Shown here one piece after another: positions 11,419 through 21,262 of a stretch of DNA of 64,000 nucleotides. Origin of the DNA: Cyanidiococcus yangmingshanensis. Lineage: Eukaryota > Rhodophyta > Bangiophyceae > Cyanidiales > Cyanidiaceae. A program made the position numbers and the translations under genes. Each line of letters starts with the position of its first letter. Positions within the stretch are counted from its first letter, which is position 1. The stretch spans positions 372,001 through 436,000 of the forward strand of contig VWRR01000006.1 in the NCBI GenBank assembly GCA_013995675.1. The letters are read 5' to 3'. Below the pieces are notes generated by a model. That model made no database searches, was not told the origin of the DNA, and worked only from the letters and a program-made list of their open reading frames with translations.

Positions 11419-12921
11419 TTAGAGTTTTGACGGGATTCGCCAGGGTCGACGTGGGATATCCGCGAGTCGGATGGTGACCTGACGCGTCGATAGTGCGTTG
11501 CTTCGCGTCTCGTCCGAGCCTTCTGGAATCGAGTACCACGGTTTGTCAACCGGAGCGGTCGCCTTGGCATCATGTTGTTTCGCGAGTATTTCCTGGCCGC
11601 TAGCGACTGGAAGCTTCACTAGGTCACCCACACTTTTCTGCTGGAGGATACGCAGGACATCAATGGTGTCGTTGACGGGTTGATCGTCAATGGCCAGGAC
11701 GACATCGCCGAGAACGAGACGCTCTCGGCGCTCCGTGGCTCGTAAGCCAGCTCTTGCCGCTGGTCCGTCCGGCAAGATGGTCAGAATGAGTACGCCTTGG
11801 GAGATACCAAGCCTGCGAGTTAGCGCTGTTGGCGCAAATGTTACACCAAGCCCTGGTCGTGATGCTCTACCCCGCGTCAGAATTTCCTCGACAATTCGTC
11901 GAACCGTATGGATCGGAATGGCAAAGCCAACGCCAGCGAATGCTCCACTCGGACTGGCAATCGCACAATTCATCCCAATAACGCATCCATCGGTATCCAG
12001 GAGCGGACCACCAGAGTTGCCTGCGTTCAAGGCCGCATCAGTCTGTAGCAGGCCGAACATAGGAATCCCGCCTGCCCTTCGAGAGGCGACCTCTCGACCG
12101 ACACCAGACAGGATGCCAGCGGTCAGGGTGTGTTCCAAAGAGAACGGATTCCCGACTGCGAAGACTCGTTGACCGACGAGTAGTTTGGTCGAGTTGCCAA
12201 ATCGAAGCGGTTCAATCGTGCGTTTGAGTCGCTCTCGCACGCTTTTGTCTGTGTCTGGAGGCTCGCGAGCACCTGCAGTCGTGCTCGATGTCATTCGGCC
12301 CGATGGCGAGAGGCGCATGCTGGACGCTCGCGGCTGAGCGTTGCCCTCGGAACGCGATGTTTCCCAATGCAGCTGCAAGACAGCTACATCGTGCTCTGTA
12401 TCTAGACCGAGAACTCGAGCAGGCACCTGATCGCCGGTGATAAAACGCACCCAGTATCGCGAAGCGCCCGCAACGACATGCGCGTTCGTGACGATGTGTA
12501 GCTCCGTATCAAAGCAGAAACCCGTTCCGGTCCCGCGAAGCGTCCATTCCTCTTCAGAGCGTTCATTCGGCGTAGAGCGCGGCGTTCCTGAATAACCATC
12601 CTCCAATTCAGGACCGCCACGCTCTTGTTCCAACTCGTCTTGCTCGTCGTCGGGCGACTCGGGGCCGTACGGAAACGGTGGCCAGAGCTTCCGAAACCCG
12701 CGACGTGCCGCCGCACGCAACGACTCCACCGCGCTGATATGAACAACTGCACTCCGCGCGGCATAATAAACACGACTTGCCGTCGCATCCTCTCGTTTGG
12801 AGAGCAGTTCCAAACGCTTGCTCAACTCATCTTCTCCAGACGCCTCACGAGGTGAACGGGTGCTGGCAAGCGTCGACTCCAGGGTCGGCAACCCCACCGC
12901 TTCCTCCAGCAAAACAGTCAT
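11419..12921 (-). CDS. DegP/HtrA-type serine endoprotease with PDZ domain
   Basis: Trypsin-fold, ATP-independent protease of the Deg/HtrA family, used for protein quality control in plastid, mitochondrion or thylakoid lumen. The ATG at 12921 gives 500 residues. The triad is visible as H148 (TNAHVV), D178 (EHDVAVLQL) and S303 (AGNSGGPL). The loop LVGQRVFAVGNPFSLEHTLTAG and the stretch FAGVGFAIPIHTVRRIVEEI are characteristic. One PDZ domain follows (about residues 355-450: LTRRLGISQGVLILTILPDG, then RLVLGDVVLAIDDQPVNDTIDVL). A Ser/Gly/Arg-rich insert sits in the protease domain at about 190-225. The N-terminal 120 residues are acidic and not an obvious transit peptide; an in-frame stop lies just upstream, so a spliced leader exon cannot be excluded. 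One PDZ suggests the Deg1/Deg8 or HtrA2 type. Confidence 0.92.
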   Translation of the reverse strand: MTVLLEEAVGLPTLESTLASTRSPREASGEDELSKRLELLSKREDATASRVYYAARSAVVHISAVESLRAAARRGFRKLWPPFPYGPESPDDEQDELEQERGGPELEDGYSGTPRSTPNERSEEEWTLRGTGTGFCFDTELHIVTNAHVVAGASRYWVRFITGDQVPARVLGLDTEHDVAVLQLHWETSRSEGNAQPRASSMRLSPSGRMTSSTTAGAREPPDTDKSVRERLKRTIEPLRFGNSTKLLVGQRVFAVGNPFSLEHTLTAGILSGVGREVASRRAGGIPMFGLLQTDAALNAGNSGGPLLDTDGCVIGMNCAIASPSGAFAGVGFAIPIHTVRRIVEEILTRGRASRPGLGVTFAPTALTRRLGISQGVLILTILPDGPAARAGLRATERRERLVLGDVVLAIDDQPVNDTIDVLRILQQKSVGDLVKLPVASGQEILAKQHDAKATAPVDKPWYSIPEGSDETRSNALSTRQVTIRLADIPRRPWRIPSKL

Positions 12922-14344
12922 GACTCGCACGCAATATCTTCAGAACACCCAATTGAACCACCAGTCGCCCAGCGAGCTCGACGACAAAGAAACACGAGCT
13001 CGATAGCCACGCGACAATGCGTCACAAGTTTGTTCGACGATAATCACGGTACGGAACGCAGCCGAGATAACGCAATCCGCGACGCGCGCTTGCGCCAGGT
13101 TTGAGACGCTGCCCTGCTTTTGGTCCTGGAACGCGCCCAAGAAGGATCACGCTCGATGAAGAAGCGCTCAGCATGCTTACGACTCGATGCACCAATGGAA
13201 AATGGATTGATCACGAAGCAGAGCATACATCTCAATTCCGTATTTCAGGCGCTCATTGTCCTCATCGGTGCCGTGCAGGAGGCAGCGTTTCTCGCGCAGG
13301 CGTGGACACGCTCTCTCGGGCGCTGCAACCTGGAACGAGACATGCCGTTCACGACGCAGTCTCAACCGAGCCCAACGGAGCAACAATATGCTCACCACCC
13401 AATTTATCATTCCTATTCATAACCCACATCTATGGTCCATGCTCGAGCCATTCCAACATACACAAGCTCGCGACAAGCGCATGCGACAAGGTCGTCATCA
13501 TCGTCGCGGATAGATGGCGTTCTGTGTCGCTCCTGCAGTGCTCCGACGCGGTCACGCAACCCGTCGAACGCGTCACGACAAGGCAGGCGCGTCACGATGA
13601 TCGTCGCCGCTCATGATGCATGCAGCTGCGCGTTCGTGTCCACGAAGCCTGCAGGCCATGGACAGAGACAGTCTGGGATATGCCTGATGAGCTGCAATAT
13701 CGACGATGCTCGCCGCTCGATGATATGGAATGATGTGCATCAGAAACGGACGATGTGGTTTTGCCTCAACTTGCCATCTTGACTGTGCTGTCCGGATCGT
13801 TCGAAATACATGTAGAGCGATCACTCATGCGGCGGTCAATATCCTGGTTACGGCGAACGGCATCATCCTGGACGATACTGATTGCGTTTTGAATCGAGTC
13901 GCTGGGCTTGTACTCGGACTGAGACCTCTCCAGATGCGACGCTAAGCGAGATCACGTTTGGCGTCGATTCAGCGTCCCGTTTTCAGGTTGTCATCTAGGC
14001 CTCGCTCATCCTACCGTCTTTTGATGATCTCTGAAATGGCCTTGTGCCATGAACACCAACACCATCAACAACAGCAAGTCAATACCTATAAAGACCAAGT
14101 ATTGGGGGCAGGAGGGGTGCGGTCCCCGCAGCCTCGGTCGCGCCCACGCGGCGATCCGCAGGCTGTCGACGATGCCGCTGGCCATGGCGTGGCTGGCGAC
14201 AGGGTTTCCGTACGCTTTGGCGAAGAGAACGATACGGTTGGAGGAGCTGCAGCGCGTACTGGAAGCGGCTTCTTTCCGTAATCATCTCATTGATTGGCGG
14301 TGATAAACGAAGCAGCTGATCGTGATCAGGCTGATTGTCTCGAA
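12922..14344. other. Intergenic between Deg protease and GrpE (divergent promoters)
   Basis: A 1.4 kb interval between two divergently transcribed genes. Several short frames occur on both strands, for example one of 100 codons on the plus strand at 13120-13422. None has a recognisable motif. Confidence 0.4.
14049..14303 (+). CDS. Possible small protein, 84 residues, unrecognised
   Basis: An ATG-started frame just upstream of GrpE on the same strand, ending 41 bases before the GrpE ATG. The second half (MPLAMAWLATGFPYALAKR, then IRLEELQRVLEAASF) reads like a hydrophobic segment followed by an amphipathic helix. An overlapping minus-strand frame of similar length exists, so this may be chance. 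I do not recognise it. It could be a small organelle protein, an upstream ORF of the GrpE transcript, or noise. Confidence 0.2.
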   Translation: MNTNTINNSKSIPIKTKYWGQEGCGPRSLGRAHAAIRRLSTMPLAMAWLATGFPYALAKRTIRLEELQRVLEAASFRNHLIDWR

Positions 14345-15283
14345 ATGCTCGTTCCGTTGGCAAGGGTCACGCGAGGGGTTGCTTCGGGTTTTGGGGTAAC
14401 CGGCTCCCAGTGGAGACCTTGTTCAAAGCGGAGGTTCGAGTCAGTATGTTCCTTGCGTTACAATCAACGACACTGTTTGAGCTCTGAGTCAAAAGATGCT
14501 TCTGAGAAAGACGAAGCTGGTGAAGCGACAACGGCGAGCAGCGGATCGACAAGTGGCATCAAGTCGGCGTGCTCGAACGCTGCCGAGCAAGCGACCACGA
14601 ACCAAACAGAGTCTGGGCGGGAAGCGGGAGGTACTTCAACGGCACTGAAGGTTGATGGACGCGTACAGCAGCTGGAGCAGCTGCTTCAAGAACGTGACAA
14701 CGAGCTGACGACAATGCGGGAACGAGTGATTCGGCTCTTGGCGGAGATGGAGAATGTGCGCATGATCGCTCGCAGGGACGTGGAAATGGCACGCAAATAT
14801 AGCATCGCATCCTTTGCCAAGGAGCTGTTAGATGTTGCGGATAACTTGGGTCGAGCACTCGCTGCGGTTCCGCCTGAACAGCTGGCGGCCACGCAATCTT
14901 CTGGTGGCGCACTTTCGGATCCAGTCCCACAGCAGGGTGAATCGACCAAGTCTGCGAGTATGCTACGCGCCTTGTACGAAGGCGTATCGGCGACTGAGCG
15001 GGAATTACAGAGGGCGCTACAGAAATTTGGTATCCAGCGTTACGGTCAAGTTGGGGAGCCATTCAACCCCGAGGTGCATCAGGCTGTGTTTGAGGCGCCT
15101 GCGCCCGCTCGCGAAACGTCGTCGGACAGCCAGCGTGGGGATGAGGAGCAGCCGGCAGCGCTGCCCGATGGCGTCATTCTGCATGTGCTGAAAGCTGGGT
15201 ATCGAATCCACGACCGAGTCCTTCGTCCTGCCGAGGTTGGCGTTGTGAAGAACGTCTCGTCGTCGGCATCGAATTCGTCGTGA
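14345..15283 (+). CDS. GRPE: GrpE nucleotide exchange factor, mitochondrial (Mge1-like)
   Basis: Cochaperone that releases ADP from organellar Hsp70 (DnaK type), so driving matrix protein import and folding. I choose the ATG at 14345 because it begins a presequence-like stretch (MLVPLARVTRGVASGFG, basic and Ser-rich, no acids); an ATG 51 bases upstream adds acidic residues. A Ser/Thr/Glu-rich linker precedes the long coiled coil (QQLEQLLQERDNELTTMRER) and the conserved IARRDVEMARKYSIASFAKE. The beta-rich C-terminal domain has the GrpE signatures QRYGQVGEPFNPEVHQAVFE and VLKAGYRIHDRVLRPAEVGV. About 312 residues. A mitochondrial home is more likely than plastid from the presequence, but this is inference. 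Confidence 0.94.
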   Translation: MLVPLARVTRGVASGFGVTGSQWRPCSKRRFESVCSLRYNQRHCLSSESKDASEKDEAGEATTASSGSTSGIKSACSNAAEQATTNQTESGREAGGTSTALKVDGRVQQLEQLLQERDNELTTMRERVIRLLAEMENVRMIARRDVEMARKYSIASFAKELLDVADNLGRALAAVPPEQLAATQSSGGALSDPVPQQGESTKSASMLRALYEGVSATERELQRALQKFGIQRYGQVGEPFNPEVHQAVFEAPAPARETSSDSQRGDEEQPAALPDGVILHVLKAGYRIHDRVLRPAEVGVVKNVSSSASNSS

Positions 15284-16036
15284 GTGCTCGCGAACGATCG
15301 GTAGGATGTTTGTCGAATTCAGATGATTGAAGCGGATGCACACATATCTCAATGTATCATCGCATCGATCTGGTTCTAGCCTTTTGAGGGTAGCGGCAAG
15401 AACAAAAGCATAGCCCTTGAGCACAATCTGGCTCGATGCTGCTTTTTCATGATTTCGTGGAGAGAAGAGACCGACCGGCATCACGGGCATGTCCGGGATG
15501 TATCGAATGGGCAGTGAGGTCAAGGTTTCGAGTGCAGACAGCATCTACGCCGGCGAGGGGAACGATTCATTCCGAGAAGGATATCGACCGACAGCCCCAA
15601 GATGCGAGTCTCGGTAGGTCGAGGCGCCATTGAGAATCCGGAATACACAATGAATCCAGCTATGGTCGCCCGAATCCGCTGACTAGCGATACAAGCTATC
15701 ATCGCATGGTTTGTACACGACCAGCGTCGATGACCGAACGGCCTCCAATGGATATCTGCAACCAAACCAGGTCGTAAAGCGGAAATGGGTCGCGTCCAGA
15801 GAGCATCCATCTTCGGAATCGAGTCGTATTCGAGTTGACCAGCTTGCTGGGATCCACGACTCCCATAAGAAGCTCAGCGGTTTCATCTAGATCAAAGCGC
15901 CTATCTAGCACTTCATCAATTCAGGGAACACAGGTTGTCGAGTCGTCTCACACCACCTAAAGATCATGATGGGCAGACATGCCATGAAGAAACGTCGTCC
16001 ACTCCATAAAGTTCCACGCCTTCGATCGGGGATGAG
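15284..16036. other. Intergenic between GrpE and the GNAT gene, with a possible small minus-strand gene
   Basis: Convergent 3' ends. On the minus strand about 15911-15699 there is a 70-codon frame that reads like real protein (FDLDETAELLMGVVDPSKL, then PFPLYDLVWLQISIGGRSV). It lacks an ATG at its start. An ATG frame just upstream (about 15985-15910: MACLPIMIFRWCETTRQPV) ends where the other begins, in a neighbouring frame. I do not recognise the protein; it is listed here instead of as a separate gene because its structure is unresolved. Confidence 0.3.
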
Positions 16037-17206
16037 TTAGGTAGAGGACAGCGCGTCTGACCCCGGTTCCAGCCTCCGACAAACATGAACCATCCAGTGC
16101 GAGGCCATCCATCGGCGGAAACTTGGTGGCACTCGCGCTTCTCCCGATGGAAATATGTTCGTATCAAATACAGCACGAAAACGAGGGAACGTGTTGTTCA
16201 AGCGTCTGATAGCCGCGAAAAGCACTCGTGTGTTCGAAGCGATCACACCAGCGACCGTTCCACAACTGTTCCTGATGAGCGGCTCGCGGTACACGAAAAT
16301 CCATCCGAACGCATCATCCGGTCCGCGATATCGACCAATCCACAACCAGTCCATTGAGATCGCGCCTCCTCGAAGCGCTTCAGGTGGTACACACCAATAG
16401 TATAACGGCACACAGAGTCGCCGAGCTTCAAGCTCCTCAGCAACCTGGTCGAGGCGCAGAACGTCCTCCCATGGTGAATCGTTGCACTCAGCTAGGACGC
16501 GTCCTTGTTTCGTATCCGAATGAATGCCTTGATCGACCATCGGCTGGAACAGTTCCAAGCCAGTGGCACGATCCATGGTTGCATACGCTTCGCGGACAAA
16601 GGCAGGTGCAGACGCAATACGTCCATCGATCGTTTTCAAAGTTTGCATGAACGCGTCATGAGGCCACAACCAATACCTGCCAGACTCTGTAAAACCGAGC
16701 GAATGGAAAATACGTCGCATCGGTTTATTTTCCGTCACCGTGCAGGACCAGACGTGAATAGGGGCGTTGCTCGTCCCAGGCATCTGCGAGAGCATCATCA
16801 AAAGGGTCCGAGTGATCAGAAAACCCAGGCCACGACTGCGGACTTGCTCCAATACTCGGATACCCTGGAGCCAGTAGTGGCCAGGTGCCAACAACAAGTA
16901 GCCTCCTATAGCGACGGACCTGGTTTCACATCGATAGTGCTCCTCGGAAACCGAACGGGACCTCGCTCGGCAGAGGACAAAGTACCGTTCGTGAGCGTTG
17001 TCTGTCATCGGTTCCTCTGTTGTTCTCGCTCCATAGCGCTCATCCAAGAGACTCGGAAGGTAGTCTTGATCATTGTAAACGTTTCGACAGATCCTTTGCA
17101 CGTCTTCGGCGTGGTCCTGGTAGGAGAACGGCTCCAGGAAGAGCGTATCGAGGTCATGCGCTCTGTTCCGGCTGGGCGGGTACTGGGTGCCCTGGCCCTG
17201 TGACAC
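16037..17206 (-). CDS. GNAT-family N-acetyltransferase, NAT16/histidine-acetyltransferase-like
   Basis: A GNAT protein of about 389 residues. The N-terminal region LFLEPFSYQDHAEDVQRICR followed by NDQDYLP resembles the start of NAT16/HISAT-type acetyltransferases; the acetyl-CoA loop region is GIRVLEQVRSRGLGFLITRT, and VTENKPMRRIFHSLGFTESG is the typical strand-helix-FxxxGF end of a GNAT fold. A C-terminal half of about 200 residues (LYYWCVPPEALRGGAISMDW) is a second, weaker domain. No ATG precedes the conserved start: the frame opens at GTG 17206 after a stop at 17219, and the first ATG in frame is at 17008, inside the conserved part. So there is a non-ATG start, a missed leader exon, or a local sequence error. 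Only about 45 bases separate it from the divergent SRP68 ATG. The substrate is unknown. Confidence 0.72.
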   Translation of the reverse strand: MSQGQGTQYPPSRNRAHDLDTLFLEPFSYQDHAEDVQRICRNVYNDQDYLPSLLDERYGARTTEEPMTDNAHERYFVLCRARSRSVSEEHYRCETRSVAIGGYLLLAPGHYWLQGIRVLEQVRSRGLGFLITRTLLMMLSQMPGTSNAPIHVWSCTVTENKPMRRIFHSLGFTESGRYWLWPHDAFMQTLKTIDGRIASAPAFVREAYATMDRATGLELFQPMVDQGIHSDTKQGRVLAECNDSPWEDVLRLDQVAEELEARRLCVPLYYWCVPPEALRGGAISMDWLWIGRYRGPDDAFGWIFVYREPLIRNSCGTVAGVIASNTRVLFAAIRRLNNTFPRFRAVFDTNIFPSGEARVPPSFRRWMASHWMVHVCRRLEPGSDALSST

Positions 17207-17251
17207 AGCCCCTTGGCGTCAACGTTCGGGTACCGCTCATCGTTCTGGGTT

Positions 17252-19360
17252 ATGGCTAGACACAAGTCTAGTGACCAGAGACGCCATGCAGGCGCTTCGG
17301 CTGCTGCTGCCGAAACCAGTGTCGAGACTCGTTCGAAACACCAAGGTCGTCGACGAACGCGCTCACAACGGAGAAGAGGCACACTCGCTCCAGTGCCAGC
17401 GCTTCGGAAAGCCAAAAACCTGGCCCCTGGGAGCCAAACAGGCTCGGAGACGATCCCTTTCGGCCCTTGGGCGATGTTATGGCACTTGCAACAGTTGCAG
17501 GAACGGCACGGAGGAGATTTGGGTGATCTCCGGGGTTACGCGACGTACTGTTCGAAGCGGCTGCGAAGTCTTCGTGTCCGGGTCGCCTACACTTGCAGTG
17601 TCTCACGACGCTCGTCGCAGTATGCTCGAGCGCGAATCGATTCGAAGATTTTGCGTGAACACGCTGCTGGAGACCGCCGCTTCCTGGAGATCGGAGTGTT
17701 GGAAGCGGAACGGGCATGGGCCCAGGCCATGGATGCGAAAGACCAACTCATGGCCACGGTCTCCCGCCTGGGGAGCGTCTCCGAAGGCAACTGGTCAGTC
17801 TCGACAGAGTTGCCATCGCTATCAGGTGCCAAGCAACGTCGAGCGCATCGGTTGCGTCGATACTTTTTGCGTCGGCTCCATCGGGCAGCTGGACTGGCAG
17901 AGCGTATGCTGTATGCAGCGGTTGCTGCACGAAACTGCTTCGCGGCCTGGACAATCGTGGAGCTCTATGCGTATACGTGTTGGCTCTGGGGTCTCTACCT
18001 CCTGGAACATGGTCAAGCGTGGTCGGAGGCGCTCGACCTCTTGCAGTTGGCCCGTCGATTTTACCAAACACTGGGTGATTGTATACCGCTCGAGGCCAAT
18101 ATCGCGAGCATTCATATAAGAAAAATTCACCAGACGTACTCGCTGAGAGTCAGTGATCTGGACCGATTGGTGCAAGTTAGTGAACGTGAAGCAGGTCGCC
18201 TGGGTGCGAAGGATACGAAGCGTTCCCTGACGATTTGGAAAAGGCTCGATCAGGTCCTGGTGCAGCGGCTGCTCGAGCAGCTCCATGCAACCAAGACGTG
18301 TTCAAATGGCATTCCGGACGTGATGTTCGGTGGTAAGCGACCGAATCAAGTCCCTTCAAAACTGTCAACGCCTCAGACAATAAGTTGGTGTGGACACACA
18401 ATCACCGTTCCAAGTGTACCAATCGAGTCGCTACTGTCTCGCAAACAATCGGTTCCTTCAACATCGTCGTCTGTATCGACGTCGCCAGCGGGGTCATCGC
18501 AGTCGCTGGTGGAGCTCCTGGCACAGGCCGAACATTACAAAGGAAGACGAATGCCCAAAGCGATCCGTATCTTTGATGTGATTTTGTCGCATCTTGATGC
18601 TCTTCTAGCCGAACAGCCCACCGATGACGATCTGCGCCTCTTTGTGGCATTTTGGCGTTATCGCAAGGCGTTAGCCCTGCTGCAAAGTTGCGTGCAACGA
18701 GAAAAGTATGATGAAGCGTTGATTTGGGTACAAGAGATCGGTGATCTTTTCGGAATCAGTGAATCGCTGCACGAGACGACAGAGGCAGTTACAACGTTTC
18801 TCCGTGCTCGACAAGCAATGCATCTGGCGCAGTTCTACTGGGAGCGCTTCCTTGGGACAGAGCGAGACGTTGCACGAGACGACGCTTTGTTCATGCAGCT
18901 CCTCGCCCGAGTTTATGCTTTTGCGACTCAAGTGTTGCAACTCGAGTCATCGTTACTGAACGGTATGTCCACATCGCCTCAAGACAGCGTCCGTGAGTGT
19001 ACTGAGCTCATGAACGTATCCCTTATGGATACTGAGACGATTCGACATATTCTGAAGGAGGCTCGTGGTCTCAAGGTTCGCGCGAGCGCGCACTTTGCAC
19101 TCGAAGAGGAGCATATGGCGGAGCATCTGGAACGCGCGACCATGCTGGATGCGGCTGGATCATTGCCAAAACGATATATGCAGGAGCATTTAACAGAATA
19201 CGTAACCCCGGACGAAATCGTGCGTCTGCCGCCAGCTCTAAGACCAATGACCTGTAAGCCGTTCGTGTTGGATCTGGCCTTTCAGGAGGTGAGGTATCCG
19301 GCGCTCCCTCAAGCACGGAACGAGCGGAGAGGATTATTAAATCGCTGGTTCGGTCGATAA
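17252..19360 (+). CDS. SRP68: Signal recognition particle 68 kDa subunit
   Basis: Subunit of the cytosolic signal recognition particle; with SRP72 it binds SRP RNA and supports targeting of ribosomes to the ER. The ATG at 17252 (702 residues) is the first in frame; the open frame before it starts with TTG. The RNA-binding N-terminal domain shows the SRP68 pattern: GGDLGDLRGYATYCSKRLRS, then RFLEIGVLEAERAWAQAMDA, then HRLRRYFLRRLHRAAGLAER, then a YAYTCWLWGLYLLEHGQAWS helix. TPR-like helices continue through the middle. The C-terminus has the SRP72-binding signature ALRPMTCKPFVLDLAFQEVR (about residues 655-680). A Ser/Thr-rich, probably flexible insert lies at about 355-430. Divergent from the GNAT gene across about 45 bases. 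Confidence 0.93.
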   Translation: MARHKSSDQRRHAGASAAAAETSVETRSKHQGRRRTRSQRRRGTLAPVPALRKAKNLAPGSQTGSETIPFGPWAMLWHLQQLQERHGGDLGDLRGYATYCSKRLRSLRVRVAYTCSVSRRSSQYARARIDSKILREHAAGDRRFLEIGVLEAERAWAQAMDAKDQLMATVSRLGSVSEGNWSVSTELPSLSGAKQRRAHRLRRYFLRRLHRAAGLAERMLYAAVAARNCFAAWTIVELYAYTCWLWGLYLLEHGQAWSEALDLLQLARRFYQTLGDCIPLEANIASIHIRKIHQTYSLRVSDLDRLVQVSEREAGRLGAKDTKRSLTIWKRLDQVLVQRLLEQLHATKTCSNGIPDVMFGGKRPNQVPSKLSTPQTISWCGHTITVPSVPIESLLSRKQSVPSTSSSVSTSPAGSSQSLVELLAQAEHYKGRRMPKAIRIFDVILSHLDALLAEQPTDDDLRLFVAFWRYRKALALLQSCVQREKYDEALIWVQEIGDLFGISESLHETTEAVTTFLRARQAMHLAQFYWERFLGTERDVARDDALFMQLLARVYAFATQVLQLESSLLNGMSTSPQDSVRECTELMNVSLMDTETIRHILKEARGLKVRASAHFALEEEHMAEHLERATMLDAAGSLPKRYMQEHLTEYVTPDEIVRLPPALRPMTCKPFVLDLAFQEVRYPALPQARNERRGLLNRWFGR

Positions 19361-19933
19361 GGCGATATCCTCAATCGCGTGTTGGATACTTCTGTCGTGG
19401 TGCCCAGGGACGAAGGGCTCTGCAAGCTGCAGGCACCAAGACTCAACTGAGATCACCAGGGGATGCCCGAGCAAGATACGCTCCTTTCGCGACCTGCCCA
19501 GACACGATCAATCCACCGCATTGGTCGCTATGGTTGCGACTGCTGCGAAGAAACCTGATCATGAGCGCTAAATCTGAACGTTAGGACTTATAGACCGATC
19601 CTCTTTATAAAGCAGCGCGACCACTTGCTCTAGCGCGAGCGGCGTGTGAGGCGCACAAGATCGCACGGCTCCCGACCTATACTCAGTCAAGTATCGATAG
19701 GCGACGAGACATGGTTTGTCGCCAGATTCATGCGCTGGCACGGAAGCGAAGGCGAGCGCTCATTCAAGATCACAGAGATGTATACGATAGCGGTTTCCGG
19801 AGCTTGCAGCGAACCAGCTCGACGATCGCCATGAGAGCTGACCTGCACTGTGGAGCCTGTTTCGTTTTCGAGCAGTCATAATTTAGGCTCGACGGCTGCG
19901 GCATCGTTCTTGAGGAGTATCCCTGTCGATGGA
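19361..19933. other. Convergent intergenic interval
   Basis: The 3' regions of SRP68 and the transporter gene. Nothing recognisable in either strand. Confidence 0.5.
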
Positions 19934-21082
19934 CTAGCGCAAACGCTCATCGGTTTCGCTTAAATCTGAGCCATGTCTTCCTAGGGCGATCTTTGGCTCC
20001 TTTGAGGCTGGGGGCATCAACAGGCCGGTTGATGGAGGCGACTGGCTTTTCGGGCCTGACAGGTCGTCACTGCCGTCCATGTGGGTTGTGCTCTTGGCAG
20101 GCCGACGCGAGACCTGCTGCGCATAGCTTTTTGCATACAAGGCGGCGAAGACAATGCCTGCTCCGAACCACTGCTGCCAGTTAAGACCATGCGCGAAGAG
20201 GATATTACTAAGCAGGATGGTCAAGATTTGGCGCGTTGTCATTACCGTGGCGTAGACCAGGGCGCCGAACTCCTTAATCGTGTACGTAATGAAAAATTGA
20301 GCAATCACCGCTGAGGCGCTGAGAATGCTCGCGTCAAGGAGGAATCTTGGGTGCTGCCAACAAAGCCTAAGGTCGGCGCCCAGCTGGCCGCTACTTACGA
20401 CGCCGAGAAAGCTGATGCTCGCTGAGGTAAGATTCACAAAGAGCATTTGATTGTAGGTAGACATGGCATATCCTCGAAAGAGCTTCTCTTGAAACGTCGA
20501 GGTGAAGCCATCGAAAGCCAAATAGACCATCATGAGTGCCAACCCATAGACAGAGCTCTGTTCAGCGCTGTATTTTGCGCGAATGTTCCCAGCCAGAAGG
20601 AAGAGCGAGCACCCGCCGGCCACTGCTGCCGCGACCGCGTAATCGAGCAGCGTGTATCGTTTACCTCCGATGCAGGCGCCCCATATCAAAACAGGGATCA
20701 TCTTCGCACACTTGCCTAGAGTCTGTGTTGGCATGGAGACCCAGGCCAGCGCTGAGTACTGCGCCCAGGTCGCCACGACGTTACTCAGCGAGACACCAGC
20801 GTACTTGTACAACGGGGCCTGCTGCTGCATTCCGCTCCAGTCGCCTTGCCACCAAAGCACCAATAGAGCAGTCAGCGCCGCATAGAGTCGATTCTGAAGC
20901 ACGAGGAAAAGCGAGTCACGGAAGAAGATGGCGTTGCCATCAACGTCTGTCCCCAACGGCAGTGCTATGATCCGCTCCTGCAAGTAAGCGTACACCAAAA
21001 GCGAGGCGATGATACCCACAACACAAGTGGCGAGACGAAACGATTGCCGTTGGGCGCTGCTCGACAACACGTTCGGAGACAT
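19934..21082 (-). CDS. SLC35B-family nucleotide-sulfate/sugar transporter (PAPST1-like)
   Basis: Multi-pass Golgi/ER membrane antiporter of the UAA/drug-metabolite transporter superfamily. The ATG at 21082 gives 382 residues; the frame upstream starts with TTG only. About ten hydrophobic segments are visible, starting at LATCVVGIIASLLVYAYL. The motif ATWAQYSALAWVSMPTQTLG followed by KCAKMIPVLIWG, and FDGFTSTFQEKLFRGYAMST followed by YNQM, are typical of SLC35B2 (PAPS transporter 1) and the related UDP-galactose transporters. The C-terminus TTRQILTILLSNILFAHGLN also fits. The tail after residue 320 is hydrophilic. PAPS import for sulfation of cell-wall galactans would suit a red alga, but substrate specificity is inference; UDP-galactose is the main alternative. 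Confidence 0.85.
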   Translation of the reverse strand: MSPNVLSSSAQRQSFRLATCVVGIIASLLVYAYLQERIIALPLGTDVDGNAIFFRDSLFLVLQNRLYAALTALLVLWWQGDWSGMQQQAPLYKYAGVSLSNVVATWAQYSALAWVSMPTQTLGKCAKMIPVLIWGACIGGKRYTLLDYAVAAAVAGGCSLFLLAGNIRAKYSAEQSSVYGLALMMVYLAFDGFTSTFQEKLFRGYAMSTYNQMLFVNLTSASISFLGVVSSGQLGADLRLCWQHPRFLLDASILSASAVIAQFFITYTIKEFGALVYATVMTTRQILTILLSNILFAHGLNWQQWFGAGIVFAALYAKSYAQQVSRRPAKSTTHMDGSDDLSGPKSQSPPSTGLLMPPASKEPKIALGRHGSDLSETDERLR

Positions 21083-21262
21083 AAGTGGACCTCTCCAGCG
21101 TCCAAGCACCACCAAAAGCGATGAGCGCGTTCAAGCCGTTAACGGCTCGTTATCGCCGTTTTGTACAGGTACGCTTCGCTGCTCTTTGCGCGTTTTAGCA
21201 CCTGCCACTCTAAAGCGCCTACTTTGCTACGAAGCCCGTTCGATTTTTCTCAGGTCAACTAG

